Of a DNA stretch of 64,000 nt, positions 32,511 to 45,191 are shown piece by piece. The stretch is from Leptobrachium leishanense (taxonomy: Eukaryota > Chordata > Amphibia > Anura > Megophryidae): NCBI GenBank assembly GCA_009667805.1, contig CM019063.1, forward strand, positions 61,899,506 to 61,963,505, written 5' to 3'. The notes under the pieces are model-generated. The model had not been told where the DNA came from and did not search any database. It was given only the letters and a program-made list of their open reading frames with translations. Position 1 is the first letter of the stretch. The number at the start of each line of letters is the position of its first letter. Made by a program: the position numbers and the translations under genes.

Positions 32511-32816
32511 GGCTGGGTTCACACCACGGCGTAGCGCAATGCGCGCGTTTTTTTACGCGCGTTCGCGCATACAAAAAAACGCGCGAACGTGCGTTGCAGC
32601 GAGGTTCGCAGCTATGATATGGCCGCGAACGCGTTGATAACTGCCCCAAAGAAGCTCCCGCACTTCTTTGGACGTAGGGCGTTTATCAGCGCATTCATGC
32701 GCGCTGAGAAACGGCCAGGTGGGACATGCCCACATAGGGAATCATGGGATTTCACTGTTTGAGCGTTTTACAGCGCGCAGGAGCGCGCTGTAAAACGCTT
32801 AGGTGTGAACCCAGCC
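32511..32816. mobile_element. PIF/Harbinger-type MITE (306 bp) in the 42-bp array
   Basis: Perfect 15-bp ends GGCTGGGTTCACACC / GGTGTGAACCCAGCC, flanked by TAA (32508-32510 and 32817-32819). The interior is rich in GCGCGTT/AACGCGC. It interrupts an array unit cleanly (AGATCCC-TAA ... TAAGGC). Confidence 0.9.
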
Positions 32817-33365
32817 TAAGGCACTGTATATATTTATATAAAGTTATCAGATCCCCTGTAAGGCCCTGTATATATTTATATAAAGTTATCAGATCCCCTC
32901 TAAGGCCCCGTATATATTTATATAAAGTTACCAGATCCCCTCTAAGGCACCGTATATATTTATATAAAGTTATCAGATCCCCTCTAAGGCCCTGTATATA
33001 TTTATATTAAGTTATCGGATCCCCTCTAAGACCCTGTAAATGTATATAAAGTTATCAGATCCCCTCTAAGGCGCCGTTTCCCTAAACTAAACCGGTTGCA
33101 CTTTTTCTTGTAAAGATGATTGCGGTAGTGAAGGGGTTAAGGGGAATGGATTAGGGAGTAGGACTTATAAGATAACCAAATTTCTCAAGGGGTGAGTAAA
33201 CATGTGTCTTATTCCACAAAATAAAAAAATGTGCGTGTGCTGATATCGATTTGCAGCTCACCTTTAATAGCTCGTATGTGACCAAGCAGTATTTGTGGTT
33301 TGAGATGGAATATTGGTGAGCTGCTGGTTGATAGCGGCTGCACGTCACCGCGGTTTTTGGTTCCT

Positions 33366-33605
33366 GGAGTCTATAGTTACATAGGCTGAAAAAAGCTGTG
33401 CGTCCATCGGGTTCAGCCTTTCACAGTCACCTACTGCTGTTGATCTAAAAGAAGGCAAAAAACCCAGTCTAAATCGCTCGCCAGAGGACTTTATGGAGCT
33501 GAGCATGACACTGTCGTGAGTAACTCTGAGGACTATTTGTTCCCAGTCTTCCACAGCTTGCAGACAGAAGCAGCGACGCATCATACTGCCCTCTGCATCC
33601 CGAGA
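33366..33605 (-). mobile_element. CR1/L2-type LINE 3' tail fragment
   Basis: ATAGTTACATAGGCTGAAAA, then GCGTCCATCGGGTTCAGCC and TTGATCTAAAAGAAGGCAAA, in reverse orientation: the frequent 3' tail of frog CR1/L2-type LINEs, related to the copy at 25340. No coding part remains. Confidence 0.65.
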
Positions 33606-33768
33606 TAAGGGTTAAGTATGGGAATGTTTGATAGTTTAAATCTCCGTGTTACGAGATTTTGCAAAAGCGAAATCACTTAACACTGGTGTTTAAGAGCAGG
33701 TGTTCTTTCCTGAGTAACGACTCGAGCAGTTGACAAAACAGCTGGTTCTTCATCTGCTCCTCTTTATA

Positions 33769-35385
<1,617 letters not shown>

Positions 35386-35634
35386 TTGCTCCTATACAAT
35401 GTATGAAAGGTATTCATTTAGATTAAGGAGCACAATGTCTGTGTCACAAACAAAGACTGGGGCTGGGTTGGAATAGAGGTTTGAGATGGGTTTGGGTCGA
35501 AATCCCTACAACCAGGTTCCCTAATGTCAAAATCCTGATGGCCAACTTCCAGACAGAACAAGTGTTGGGCATACCAGGTTCCCTACAACTCCCTGACAGC
35601 CACCTTCCATACATTGAAAATCCCAGCGGCTAAA

Positions 35635-36135
35635 CCTAACCCCTACCCCCTAAACCTAGCCCTAACTCTAAACCCCTAAACCTAGCCCTAACCCTAAACC
35701 CCTAAACCTAGTCCTGACCCTAACCCCCTAAACCTAGTCCTTACCCTAACCCCCTAAACCTAGTCCTAACCCTAACCCCCTAAACCTAGCCCTTACCCTA
35801 ACCCCCTAAACCTAGCCCCAACCCTAACCCCCTAAACCTGGCCCTTACCCTAACCCCCTAAACCTAGCCCTAACCCTAGCCCCCTAAACCTGGCCCTAAC
35901 CCCCTAAACCTAGCCCTAGCCCTAACCCCTTAAACCTAGCCCTAAACCTAACCCCCTAAACCTAGTCCTAACCCTAACCCCATAAACCTAGCAATAACCC
36001 CCCTAAACCTAGCCCTAACCGCCTAAACCTAGCTCTAACCCCTTAAACCTAGCCCTATCCCTCTAAACCTAGCCCTAACCTTAACTCCCTAAACCTAACC
36101 CTAACCCATAAGCCTAAACATAACTCCATAAGGGT
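35635..36135 (-). repeat. Telomere-like CCCTAA-derived array
   Basis: About 500 bp of CCCTAAACCTAGCCCTAACC-type units on the + strand, degenerate, with alternating 6- to 8-bp spacing. Located in the loop of the fold-back element, like the array inside the piggyBac-like element at 27206. Confidence 0.9.
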
Positions 36136-36596
36136 TAGGGTGTTAGTATTAGGGTTAGCCGCTGGGATTTTGGATGTCTGGAAGTTGACCGTGTAGGCAA
36201 CTTGGTATGTCCGGCACTTGTTCTGTCTGGAAGTTGGCCGTCGGGATGTTGGCAATAGGGAACCTGGTGTTGTAGGGGCAGGGCCGCCATCAGGGCATTA
36301 CGCCCCATACAGCAGTAAGGGGCCCGGTGCCCGGGGGGCCCGGGCCGCCGGGGTCCCCGCCGGGCCGCCGGGGCCCCCGCTGGGGCCGCCGGGGCCCCCG
36401 GCGGGCCCCTACTTGCTGCTGTGACTGCTATGATGGCGGGCGGCCGCTGCCCGCTGCCTTAATTTCTTGGCCGGGCCGCGGGCGGGCCAAGCAGCGTGCG
36501 TCTACTTCCAAGGCACGCTGCTTTGGCACCGCCCCAGTCACGTGTGTGACGGCGCACACGTGACACGCGGCGCCAAAAGAACTCTGACACCGCGTG

Positions 36597-36745
36597 GTGA
36601 AGAAGCAAGAAGAAGAAGCAAGAAGAAGCGAAGAAGCAAGAAGAAAGAAGCAAGAAGAAGCGAAGAAGCAAGAAGAAGCGAAGAAGCAAGAAGAAGCGAA
36701 GAAGCAAGAAGAAAGAAGAAAGAAGCGGAGAAGAAAGGAGAAGAA
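36597..36745 (+). repeat. Purine minisatellite
   Basis: About ten units of GAAGAAGCAAGAAGAAGC; an unbroken purine-rich strand that could form triplex DNA. Confidence 0.85.
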
Positions 36746-36784
36746 CCAGTCCAGGACAGAAGACTGTAGCGGGTAAGTAGGACG

Positions 36785-37770
36785 GGGTCAAGACCGGGCC
36801 CATCCCCAGGCACCCAGGCCCATCCCGGGGACCGGGCCCAGGCCCATCCCCAGGCACCAGGGCCCGGGGACCAGCCCAGGCCCATCCCCGGGGTCCAGAC
36901 AGGGCCTGGGGACCAGACCGGGCCCAGGCCCATCCCGGGGACCAGTCTGGGCCCAGGCCCATCCCCAGGGACCAGACGGGGCCCAGGCCCATCCTGGGGA
37001 CCAGTCCGGGCCCAGGCCCATGCCCATCCCAGGGACCAGGCCCATGCCCGGGGGACCAGGCCCATCCCCTGGTCCAGGCCCATACCCGCCGGGGACCAGA
37101 CAGGGACCGGGGACCAGACAGGGCCAGGCCCATCCCCAGGGACCAAACGGGGCCCAGGCCCATCCTGGGGACCAGTCCGGGCCCAGGCCCATCCTGGGGA
37201 CCAGTCCGGGCCCAGGCCCATGCCCATCCCAGGGACCAGGCCCATGCCCGGGGGACCAGGCCCATCCCCTGGTCCAGGCCCATACCCGGCCCGGGGACCA
37301 GACAGGGACCGGGGACCAGACAGGGCCCAGGCCCATCCCGGGGACCGGGCCCAGGCCCATCCCAGGGACCGGCCCATCCTGGGGACCGGCCCAGGCCCAT
37401 CCCCAGGGACCGGGTCCAGGCCCAGGCCCATCCCCAGGGACCAGACCGGGCCCAGGCCCAGCCCCATCCCGAGGGACCAGACGGGGCCCAGGCCCATCCC
37501 CAGGGACCAGACCGGACGCAGGCCCATCCCCAGGGACCAGACCAGGCCCAGGCCCATCCCCATGGACCAGACAGGGCCCAGGGACCAGACCGGGCCCAGG
37601 CCCATCCCAGGGACCAGACGGGGCCCAGGTCCAGGCCCATCTCCAGGGACCAGACGGGGCCCAGCCCAGGCCCATCCCCAGGGACCACACCGGGCCCAGG
37701 CCCATTCCCAGGGACCACACTGGGCCCAGGCCCATCCCCAGGGACCACACCGGGCCCAGGCCCATCCCCA
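36785..37770. repeat. GC-rich minisatellite 1 (about 26-34 bp units)
   Basis: Units of GGGCCCAGGCCCATCCCCAG plus GGACCAGAC. Long proline/glycine/tryptophan frames run through it on both strands in several phases, as expected for a repeat poor in A/T and therefore in stops. These are not genes. Confidence 0.9.
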
Positions 37771-39055
37771 GGGCCCAGACCCCAAGGCCCAGTCCCCAGG
37801 GCCCAGACCCCAGTCCCCAGACCCCAGGCCCAGTCCCCAAGGCCCAGACCTCAGTGCAAGGCGCAGACCCTAGGGCCCAAGGCCCAGTCCCCAAGGCCCA
37901 GACCCTAGAGCCCAGACCCCAAGGCCCAGACCCCAAGGCCCAGACCCCAGGGCCCAGTCCCCAAGGCCCAGACCCCAGTCCCCAGGGCCCAGACCCCAGT
38001 CCCCAGGGCCCAGTCCCCAAGGCCCAGACCTCAGTGCCAAGGTGCAGACCCTAGGGCCCAAGGCCCAGTCCCCAAGGCCCAGACCTTAGAGCCCAGACCC
38101 CAAGGCCCAGACCCCAAGGCCCAGACCCCAGACCCCAGTCCCCAAGGCCCAGGGCCCAGTCCCCAAGGCCCAGACCCCAGTCCCCAAGGCCCAGACCCCA
38201 GTCCCAAGGCGCAGACCCTAGGGCCCAAGGCCCAGTCCCCAAGGCCCAGACCCTAGGGCCCAGTCCCCAAGGCCCAGACCCTAGGGCCCAGTCCCCAAGG
38301 CCCAGACCCTAGAGCCCAGACCCCAAGGCCCAGACCCCAAGGCCCAGACCCCAGGGCCCAGTCCCCAAGGCCCAGGGCCCAGTCCCCAAGGCCCAGACCC
38401 CAGTCCCCAAGGCCCAGACCCCAGTCCAAGGCGCAGACCCTAGGGCCCAAGGCCCAGTCCCCAAGGCCAGACCCTAGGGCCCAGTCCCCAAGGCCCAGAC
38501 CCTAGGGCCCAGTCCCCAAGGCCCAGACCCTAGGGCCAGTCCCCAAGGCCCAGACCCTAGGGCCCAGACCCCAGGCCCAGACCCTATGGCCCAGACCCAG
38601 GGACCAAACCCAAGGCCCAGACCCTAGGGCCCAGACCCAGACCCTAGGGCCCAGACCCCAAGGCCCAGACCCCAAGGCCCAGTCCCCAAGGCACAGTCCC
38701 CAGACCCCAGGCCCAGACCCCAAGGTCCAGTCCCTAGGTCCCAGACCCCAAGGCCCAGTCCCCAAGGCCCAGACCCAGGCCCAGACCCAAGGCCCAGACC
38801 CCAGGGCCCAGGGCCAGACCCCAGGCCAGACTCAGGGCCCAGACTCAGGACCCAGGGACCAGACCCCAAGGCCCATTCCCTAGGGCCCAGTCCCCAGACC
38901 CAAAGGCCCAGACCCCAGGGCAAGACCCCAAGGACCAGACCCCAGGCCAGACCCCAGGGGCCAGACCCGAAGGCCCAGCCCAGACCACAAGGCCCAGAGC
39001 ATAGACCCCAAGGCCCAAACCAGACCCAGGGACCAGGCCCAGACCCAAAGGCCAT
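37771..39055. repeat. GC-rich minisatellite 2 (about 18-30 bp units)
   Basis: Units of AAGGCCCAGACCCCAGGGCC and CAGTCCCC. A higher-order pattern is visible: the block GCGCAGACCCTAGGGCCCAA recurs at about 37860, 38210 and 38430. Confidence 0.9.
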
Positions 39056-39402
39056 CATATACATCCCATTACTGTGAGATTTATTGCTGTGGATTCTGTG
39101 ATACGTTCATACACACCGCACATTACTATGGAGTTTTATTGCTGTGAATTCTGTGATACGCTCATACACACTACACATTACTGGGAGTTTTATTGCTGTG
39201 GTGCTATTTTATGTCCTTTTTTTTTTTTTGAAGGGGAGAAAAGCTGTTAGAGGTTGATGGAGTGCCGGGGGGGGGGGCCCCATCGTGAGGTTTAGTAAGG
39301 GGCCCCATCATTTCTGATGGCTGCCCTGTGTAGGGGTATTCAAATCCCATCTGCCCGGTGTCGGCTTTCTATGAGGAGGAAACTCCATCGCTTTACAGAG
39401 CA

Positions 39403-40478
39403 CAGTATCTGACAGAAGTGAGTGCACCCCTCATATTTTTGTAAATATTTCATTATAACTTGAATGTTAAATGACACTTTGTTACAATGTAAAGTAGTGA
39501 ATGTACAGCTGTATAACAGTGTAAATTTACTGTCCCTCAAAATAACTCAACACACAACCATTAATGTCTAAACCACTGCCAACAAAAGTGACTACACCCC
39601 AAGTGAAAATGTCCAAATTGGGTCCAACTGTCATTATTTTGTGTGGCCGCTATTATTTTCCAGCACTGCCTTAACCCTCTTGGGCATGGAGCTCCCATAG
39701 CTTCACAGGTTGCCACTGGAGTCCTCTTCCACTCCTACATGATGTCATCATGAAGCTGGTGGATGTTCAAGACCTTGCGCTCCTCCACCTTCCGTTTGAG
39801 GATGCCCCACAAATGCTCAATAGGGTTTAGGTCTGGAGACATGCTTGGTCAGCCCATCACCTTTACTCTCAGCTTCTTTAGTAAGACAGTGGTCGTCTTG
39901 GAGGTGTGTTTGTGGTCATTATCATGTTAGAATACTGCCCTGCGACCCAATCTCTGAAGGGAGGGGTTCGTGCTCTGCTTCAGTATGTCACAGTACATGT
40001 TGGCATTCATGGTTCCCTCAATGAACTGTAGCTCCCCAGTGCCGGCGGCACTCATGCAGCCCCGGAACATGACACTCCCTCCACCATGCTTGACTGTAGG
40101 CAAAACACACTTGTCTTTGTGCTCTTCACCTGGTTGCTGCCACAAGCGCTTGACACCATCTGAACCAAATAAGTTTATCTTGGTCTCATCAGACCACAGG
40201 TTCCAGTTATCCATGTCCTTAGTCTGTTTCTCTTCAGCAAACTGTTTGCGGGCTTTCTTGTGCATCATCTTTAGAAGAGTCTTCCTTCTGGGACAACAGC
40301 CATGCAGAACAATTTGATGCAGTGTGCGGCGTATGGTCTGAGCACTGACAGGCTGACCCCTCCCCCCCAACCCTTCAACCTCTGCAGAAATGCTGGCAGC
40401 ACTCATATGTTTATTTCCCAAAGACGACCTCTGGATATGACGCTGAGCACTCGTGCACTCAACTTCTTTGGTCCAGGT
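39403..40478 (-). pseudogene. Decayed Tc1-like transposon with transposase remains
   Basis: The 3' end at 39403 reads CAGTATCTGACAGAAGTGAG, a typical Tc1 terminus. Minus-strand protein remains: ASISAEVEG, VSAQTIRRTLHQ, LWSDETKINLFGSDG (first catalytic Asp), [14 protein letters not shown], then after a stop HDNDHKHTSKTTT and [19 protein letters not shown] (second Asp and Glu). At least two in-frame stops separate these. The copy is cut at about 40478, where CAGGTCCGGCCCATCC, another element's end, begins. Confidence 0.88.
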
Positions 40479-40479
40479 C

Positions 40480-41740
40480 CGGCCCATCCATGGAGCAGGG
40501 TGGAGCAGATGCTCCAGGCGGCCCTTTGTCAGGAGAGGCTATTTGCCGCCCTGTAAAAGACTGCGGCATGGACGAGGCATGGCCCTGATGCATGCCGCAA
40601 AACCAGGCTGCTCCCACCCCTCTCCGCAGGCCAGCGCCTGCCCCTTCACCTTAGTGGCCCGGCACCCGCCCCATCATCTAAGTGGCCCGCCCTCTTTACC
40701 ACAAGAAATTCCCCCCAGGGCCTGAAGGCCAGACCCGCAGACTAGGCGACCAGGCCCGAAGCCTGGAGATTGGGCCCAGAGACCAGGCCCAAATCCGCAG
40801 GAGACCAGGCCCGAATCTGCTGGAGACCAGGCCCAAAGCCTTTCCATCTAGGCCTCAACAAGGGCTGAGTGGGTAAGTTTGTGTGGATGTATGTGTGACT
40901 GTGGATGGATGTGTGTGACTGTGTGTGTGGGTGGGTGTGACTGTGTGTGTGTGGGTGGATGTGTGTGGGTGACTGTGTGTGTAGATGACTGTGTGTGGAG
41001 ATCGGAGACCAGGCCTGGAGACTGGAGACCGGGCCTGGCGACCAGGCCTGAATCTGCTGGAGACCAGGGCCCGGCGACCAGGCCCGAATCTGCTGGAGAC
41101 CAGGCCCGGAGACCAGGCCCGAATCTGCTGGAGACCCGGCCCAGAGACCAGGTCTGAAGCCTGGAGACCGGGCCTGGCGACCAGGCCTGAATATGCTGGA
41201 GACCAGGGCCCGGCGACCAGGCCCGAATCTGCTGGAGACCAGGCCCGGAGACCAGGCCCGAATCTGCTGGAGACCAGGTACGGAGACCAGGCCTGAATCT
41301 GCTGGAGCCCGGGCCCGGAGACCAGGCTTGAAGCCGCTGGAGACTGGGCCCGGAGGCCAGGCCCGAAGCCTTTCCAGCTAGGCCTCGACAAGGGCTGAGT
41401 GGGTAAGTTTAAGTTTGTGTGGATTTGTGTGTGTGGATGTGTGTGTGTGACTGTGGGTGGATGTGTGTGTGTGTGACTGTGTGTGGGTGGATGTGTGTGT
41501 GTGACTGTGTGTGTGTGGGTGGATGTGTGCGTGGTTGGATCTGTGTGAGTGACTGTGTGTGTGGATGTGTGGGTGACTGTGATTGTGTGAGTCACTGTGT
41601 GTGTGGATGTGTGGGTGACTGTGATTACGTGGGTGACTGTGTGTGTGGGGGGTGACTGTGTGGATGTGTGTGTGGGGGTGACTGTATGTGAAGTGGATGT
41701 GTGTGACAATGGGCCGGGGTATGTGGACCTCTGTGATATG
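40480..41740. repeat. GC-rich block with two interleaved minisatellites
   Basis: Array a: GACCAGGCCCGAATCTGCTG plus GA units (about 40735-40860 and 40990-41395). Array b: GTGTGTGTGACTGTGTGTGG plus GTGGAT units (about 40875-40985 and 41405-41715). The order a-b-a-b with the joint TCGACAAGGGCTGAGTGGGT shows a duplication of the a-b pair. The left edge CAGGTCCGGCCCATCC looks like a hAT terminus, but no partner was found. Confidence 0.75.
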
Positions 41741-41759
41741 CTCATTCACACTGCCTGTT

Positions 41760-41915
41760 ACTGTTTATTTTATTTATAAAGGATTTTAACAGGGAGGATA
41801 CATTGAAATTTCTCTCGTTTTCAGTATGTCCTGGATTCAAGAACAATGAGTTGTACAGAAATACAAAGTAATAAAAAATGCAAAATATTATAAAAACAAA
41901 CAAAAAATAAACCAG
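41760..41915 (-). mobile_element. SINE 3' part
   Basis: TTTATTTTATTTATAAAGGA, GGAGGATACATTGAAATTTC and CGTTTTCAGTATGTCCTGG, the SINE tail in reverse. It interrupts a repeat block of the TGTGAGTTTTATTGCTGTGG type. Confidence 0.75.
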
Positions 41916-42111
41916 CACTGTGAGTTTTATTGCTGTGGCACTCTGTGATACGCTCCCACACCGCCTGTCACTGGTGTATTTTGGCCTAGGCCAACAAGGC
42001 CTAGGCCTAGGGCGGCACTCTCCAGGGGGCGGCGGCCCGCCGGGTGGCCCCACCCCTAAAAAAAAAAAAAATTTTTTTTTTTTTTTTATTTTACTTTGGC
42101 AAACTATTTTA

Positions 42112-42546
42112 GGCTAGGGACAGATGAGCGCATTTTCTGCAGCCACCGTCAAAATGTACGTCGATGCGTGCGCACGCATTTTTTCACGGAATACGCTTAA
42201 GTGGTCAGACGATGCGCAATTCTGGACGTATTTCATGACGGTGGGGTAAAAAGAAGTCTAGGGAAATCCGGCTGTTTGAACGTTATGTTGGCCGCACACT
42301 AGCAGCGTCTGACATCTCCTAATCACGCACACACGCTGCTATGCGGCCGCAGCGCACTTTGTACGTCAGTAGCAGCGGTTCACGTTCTGATAAAAAATGC
42401 GTTCATTTGTGCTGGTTGCGGTGTCGGCGCACTTTCGTACGCACGTACTGCGTATATTGCCGTCATTGGCCGTTATGTGCTGCTACTGCCGCCGTGATTT
42501 AGTGCGTCTGCACGCGCGTTCCGACTGCCCCACTCTGACCCTAGCC
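42112..42546. mobile_element. PIF/Harbinger-type MITE (435 bp) inside a SINE tail
   Basis: Ends GGCTAGGGACAGATGAGCGC and GACCCTAGCC with TTA on both sides (42109-42111, 42547-42549). The right flank CCAGGAAGGAAACACTGGGA is the SINE tail, so the target was TTTTACCAGG. Confidence 0.85.
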
Positions 42547-42649
42547 TTACCAGGAAGGAAACACTGGGATGTCACTAATTTTCAAGTATGTCCTGGGTAG
42601 GCAACGCCTAGGCTTTCACTTTTCAGGGGGCAACAAAAAACCTCACCAC

Positions 42650-43260
42650 TAATTGGGTTACTCACAGAGCACCGAAATGACGCCAACATTTTGGTGTTCT
42701 GTAGTTCCCTGCACTTCGGGGAATAAAATTTCCCCACCCTGCAGTGAATTCACCATTCACCGCAGGGTCCCCAAAGTGCATGGAGTTGGCCGCTGAATGC
42801 TGCCACCACAAACCCATGGCCTGCTGTTTTCAAAAGAACTACTGAACGAAAATGTCTGGAATTTACATATAAGATCCTATGATTGATAATAAAAAGTTCT
42901 GTTACAGAAAAAGAAGAACCGATATTAAAAAAAAGGGGGGGGGGGATTTTGCCCAAAAAATTCTGAAATTACTAAATGGTACTAAAAAAAAAAAATCAAT
43001 AAAGACTTTTTACTGCAGATTAAAATAATAAGTGGTTTATTAGATATTGCATAAAAACGGGAATATTTTTAACATTGAAACCTATGGGGTTCGCCTGAAT
43101 ACCTGAACCTGCTGATTGAAACCACCGAACATCAGGGTATTTCACTGACATTTCTCTGCTGTTCTCTGAATAGATTAACCATTACTTCTCTATGGGGATT
43201 TGCACTGCCTTCAAACAGCACCGTACTTGCTGGCAGTTCGCCAAACTGTGTGTGAGCATA
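42650..43260. mobile_element. MITE family A copy
   Basis: CCATTCACCGCAGGGTCCCC, ATTTACATATAAGATCC, AACATTGAAACCTATGGGGT and CTCTATGGGGATTTGCACTG, the internal body of family A/C without clear ends. Confidence 0.6.
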
Positions 43261-43701
43261 TCACCAGAGCAGTGTGTACTTAGAGGAGTGGCAGAGGGCG
43301 GGCCGCCCCAGGTACCAGTGATTATTGGGGTGTCATTAGGGGTACTAGGAGGTGCCACTGTCACTGTGTGTCAGCTTTGAGCTGTGTTCTCAAACAACGA
43401 GCAGCGGAGCATGGCGTTTGCATACGGAATAAAATCGAATAGAATAAAAATCCCCCTCTCCTCCCTCCATAGCTCCTCCCCTGCCCTGCCCCGCAGCAGC
43501 TCTAGGAGGGGGATGTGATTTGTGTCCAGAGAGAGAAGAGGACAGTAAACGGCAGGTAAAGGGGGGGGGTATCAGCAGAATATGAAGCCCTGTCTGCTTA
43601 CTGCTGTTTAAAATGGACCTTTCCTTAACCAGCACTGCAGTGATAGAAATTTGTCATTGAGCTGCCTGGCTTCTGGTGAGGCTGCGTGCGTGCAGGTCAC
43701 A

Positions 43702-43760
43702 CTCGGTCCGGCCAGTCAGGTGGTACTGAGTCTCAGTACCACCTGACTGGCTGAACCACG
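43702..43760. repeat. Perfect hairpin
   Basis: GGCCAGTCAGGTGGTACTGA faces its complement TCAGTACCACCTGACTGG around GTC, a stem of about 22 bp. Part of the hAT interior. Confidence 0.85.
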
Positions 43761-44009
43761 TGACACGCACGCAGCTGTCCACCCTTTCGTTAACATGGAC
43801 TGTCACTCTATTCTGGACTGAACACCCACCGAGAAGGGAATCAAAGTCACGGTACACCCTCTGGCAGTGGCACCCCACTGCTGACAAGATGGCTCCACGC
43901 ACAGGCACAGCCGCGATCCTAACGTGGCCTGGAGGGACCTCCTGCTGAGTCTGTACACAGTCCCTGCTGACTCTGCACACAGCCCTACTGCGGGCGGAGG
44001 CTGGTAAAT

Positions 44010-44560
44010 GTAGAATAAATAATTGCTGTGTGCTCATATACACTCGGTTTGCTGGGAGTTTTATTGCAGTGGATTATGATGCACTCATACACACCACACA
44101 TTGCATTGCTGGGAGTTTTATTGCCGTGGATTCTGATACACTGACACACACCACACATTGCATTGCTGGGAGTTTTATTGCTGTGGATTCTGATACGCAG
44201 ACCTGCACATTGCATTACTAGGAGTTTTATTGCTGTGGATTCTAATACACTCATACACACTGCACATTGCATTGCTGGAATTTTTATTGCTGTGGATTCT
44301 GATACGCTGACACACACCAAACAATGCATTGCTGGGAGTTTTATTGCTGTGGATTCTGTGATACACACTGCATAGTACTGTGAGTTTTATTGCCCTGGAG
44401 CTCTGGGATACGCTCATACACACTGCACATTACTGTGAGTTTTATTGCTGTGCAGTTCTGTGATATGCTCATACACAGTGCACATTTCTGTGGGTTTTAT
44501 TGCTGTGCAGCTCTGTGATACGCTCATATGCAGTGCACGTTTCTGTGGATTTTATTGTTC
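44010..44560. repeat. 57-bp minisatellite
   Basis: Nine or so units of GGGAGTTTTATTGCTGTGGA, TTCTGATACGCT and CATACACACTGCACATTGC. Single units also occur at 39060-39210 and 41920, and the array is mirrored at 63100-63560. Confidence 0.85.
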
Positions 44561-45191
44561 AACCAATTAGAGCGGCTGTGATCCAGTATACTTAACATGC
44601 GTGGCTTCTTTGTAAAAATGCTTGAATTTAAACATTTCATCATTTTATTTATCTCAATAGATACATTTGAAATGGTATTCAAATATACAAGTAGCACTTG
44701 GTATCCACTTTTAATATAAAGAGAGGAAAAGGCGAGCTCTAAGAGGAAAAGGTGGAGCTTAAAGAGGAAGGGTGGGGATTAACCAGGAAGAGGTGTGGCC
44801 TTGACAGGAAGGGGTGCCTCAAATTTAAATTAGGGGGTGCACGAATTTAGTCAGGCCTAGGGCAGCACAAAACCTAAATACACCACTGCCGCCTGTTACT
44901 GTATCACAGAGCTCCACAGCAATAAAACTCACAGTAACAGGTGGTGTGTGAGTGGGAGTTTTATTTTTTATTGCTGTGGAAAATTTCGCTTTTTTTAACA
45001 AACGCACCGCATACAAAAATCGTTAGTGCTGCATTATTGTTCACATTATAATTGAAATGGGAACAATATTGCTGCATTAACAAAACAAAAACAAACCAAA
45101 AAACTTTTTATTTTTTTTAAAAACATTTTTCATGCTCATGTTTAGTATCTTTGGAAAGGCCATGCTCTGGCCGATCCAACGATATCAAACA

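Larger units (their letters stand above)
25632..33090 (-). repeat. 42-bp minisatellite derived from LINE codons (interrupted)
   Basis: About 49 units in three blocks (25632-26615, 31696-32510, 32817-33090). The unit on the + strand is built from CTCTAAGGCCCCGTATATAT and TTATATAAAGTTATCAGATC plus CC. On the minus strand each unit is 14 codons reading LRGDLITLYKYIRG, the conserved segment near the end of CR1-type ORF2 (compare RRDRGDMIETFKYVKG in the LINE at 14005). Authentic LINE sequence flanks both sides, so the expansion happened inside one LINE copy. Confidence 0.9.
25309..33136. mobile_element. Outer piggyBac-like element enclosing a LINE and its derived array
   Basis: TTAA (25305-25308) then CCCCTTCACTACC; at the other end GGTAGTGAAGGGG (33124-33136) then TTAA (33137-33140). 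The 13-bp terminal repeats are perfect and TTAA is the piggyBac duplication. Almost all of its 7.8 kb is later insertions: a minus-strand CR1 fragment, its 42-bp array, a 5.1-kb piggyBac-like element and a MITE. The original element was probably a short MITE like the ends at 16624 and 61277. Confidence 0.75.
36279..39328. mobile_element. hAT-type element (3,050 bp) filled with minisatellites
   Basis: Ends CAGGGCCGCCATCAG and CTGATGGCTGCCCTG with an exact 8-bp duplication TGTAGGGG (36271-36278 and 39329-39336). The first 200 bp are extremely G+C-rich with GGGCCCGG words. It contains no transposase; the interior is three tandem arrays and one short unit of the type found at 44010. Confidence 0.93.
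35493..39360. repeat. Fold-back element with telomere-like loop, split by a hAT
   Basis: The left arm (about 35493-35630: CCAGGTTCCCTA, GGCCAACTTCCAGACAGAAC, AATCCCAGCGGCTAA) and right arm (about 36150-36278: TTAGCCGCTGGGATTTTGG, GTTCTGTCTGGAAGTTGGCC, GGGAACCTGGTG) are reverse complements. The right arm continues after the hAT insertion at 39337 (ATTCAAATCCCATCTG). The loop is the CCCTAA-like array. Confidence 0.8.
41969..44888. mobile_element. hAT-type element (2,920 bp)
   Basis: Ends CACTGGTGTATTTTGG and CCTAAATACACCACTG, flanked by an exact 8-bp duplication CCGCCTGT (41961-41968, 44889-44896). CCTAGGCC blocks are near both ends. Inside are a Harbinger MITE in a SINE tail, a family A copy and the 57-bp array. 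There is no transposase. A partial copy in opposite orientation starts at 62768. Confidence 0.9.

Noticed and set aside
36459..38061. Open frames above 400 codons rich in Gly-Pro-Trp or Pro-Gly-Gln
   Set aside because: GC-rich minisatellites almost devoid of stop codons inside a hAT element; three phases and both strands are open.
40480..41740. hAT element starting CAGGTCCGGCCCATCC
   Set aside because: No matching right end or 8-bp duplication could be found, so it is described only as a repeat block.
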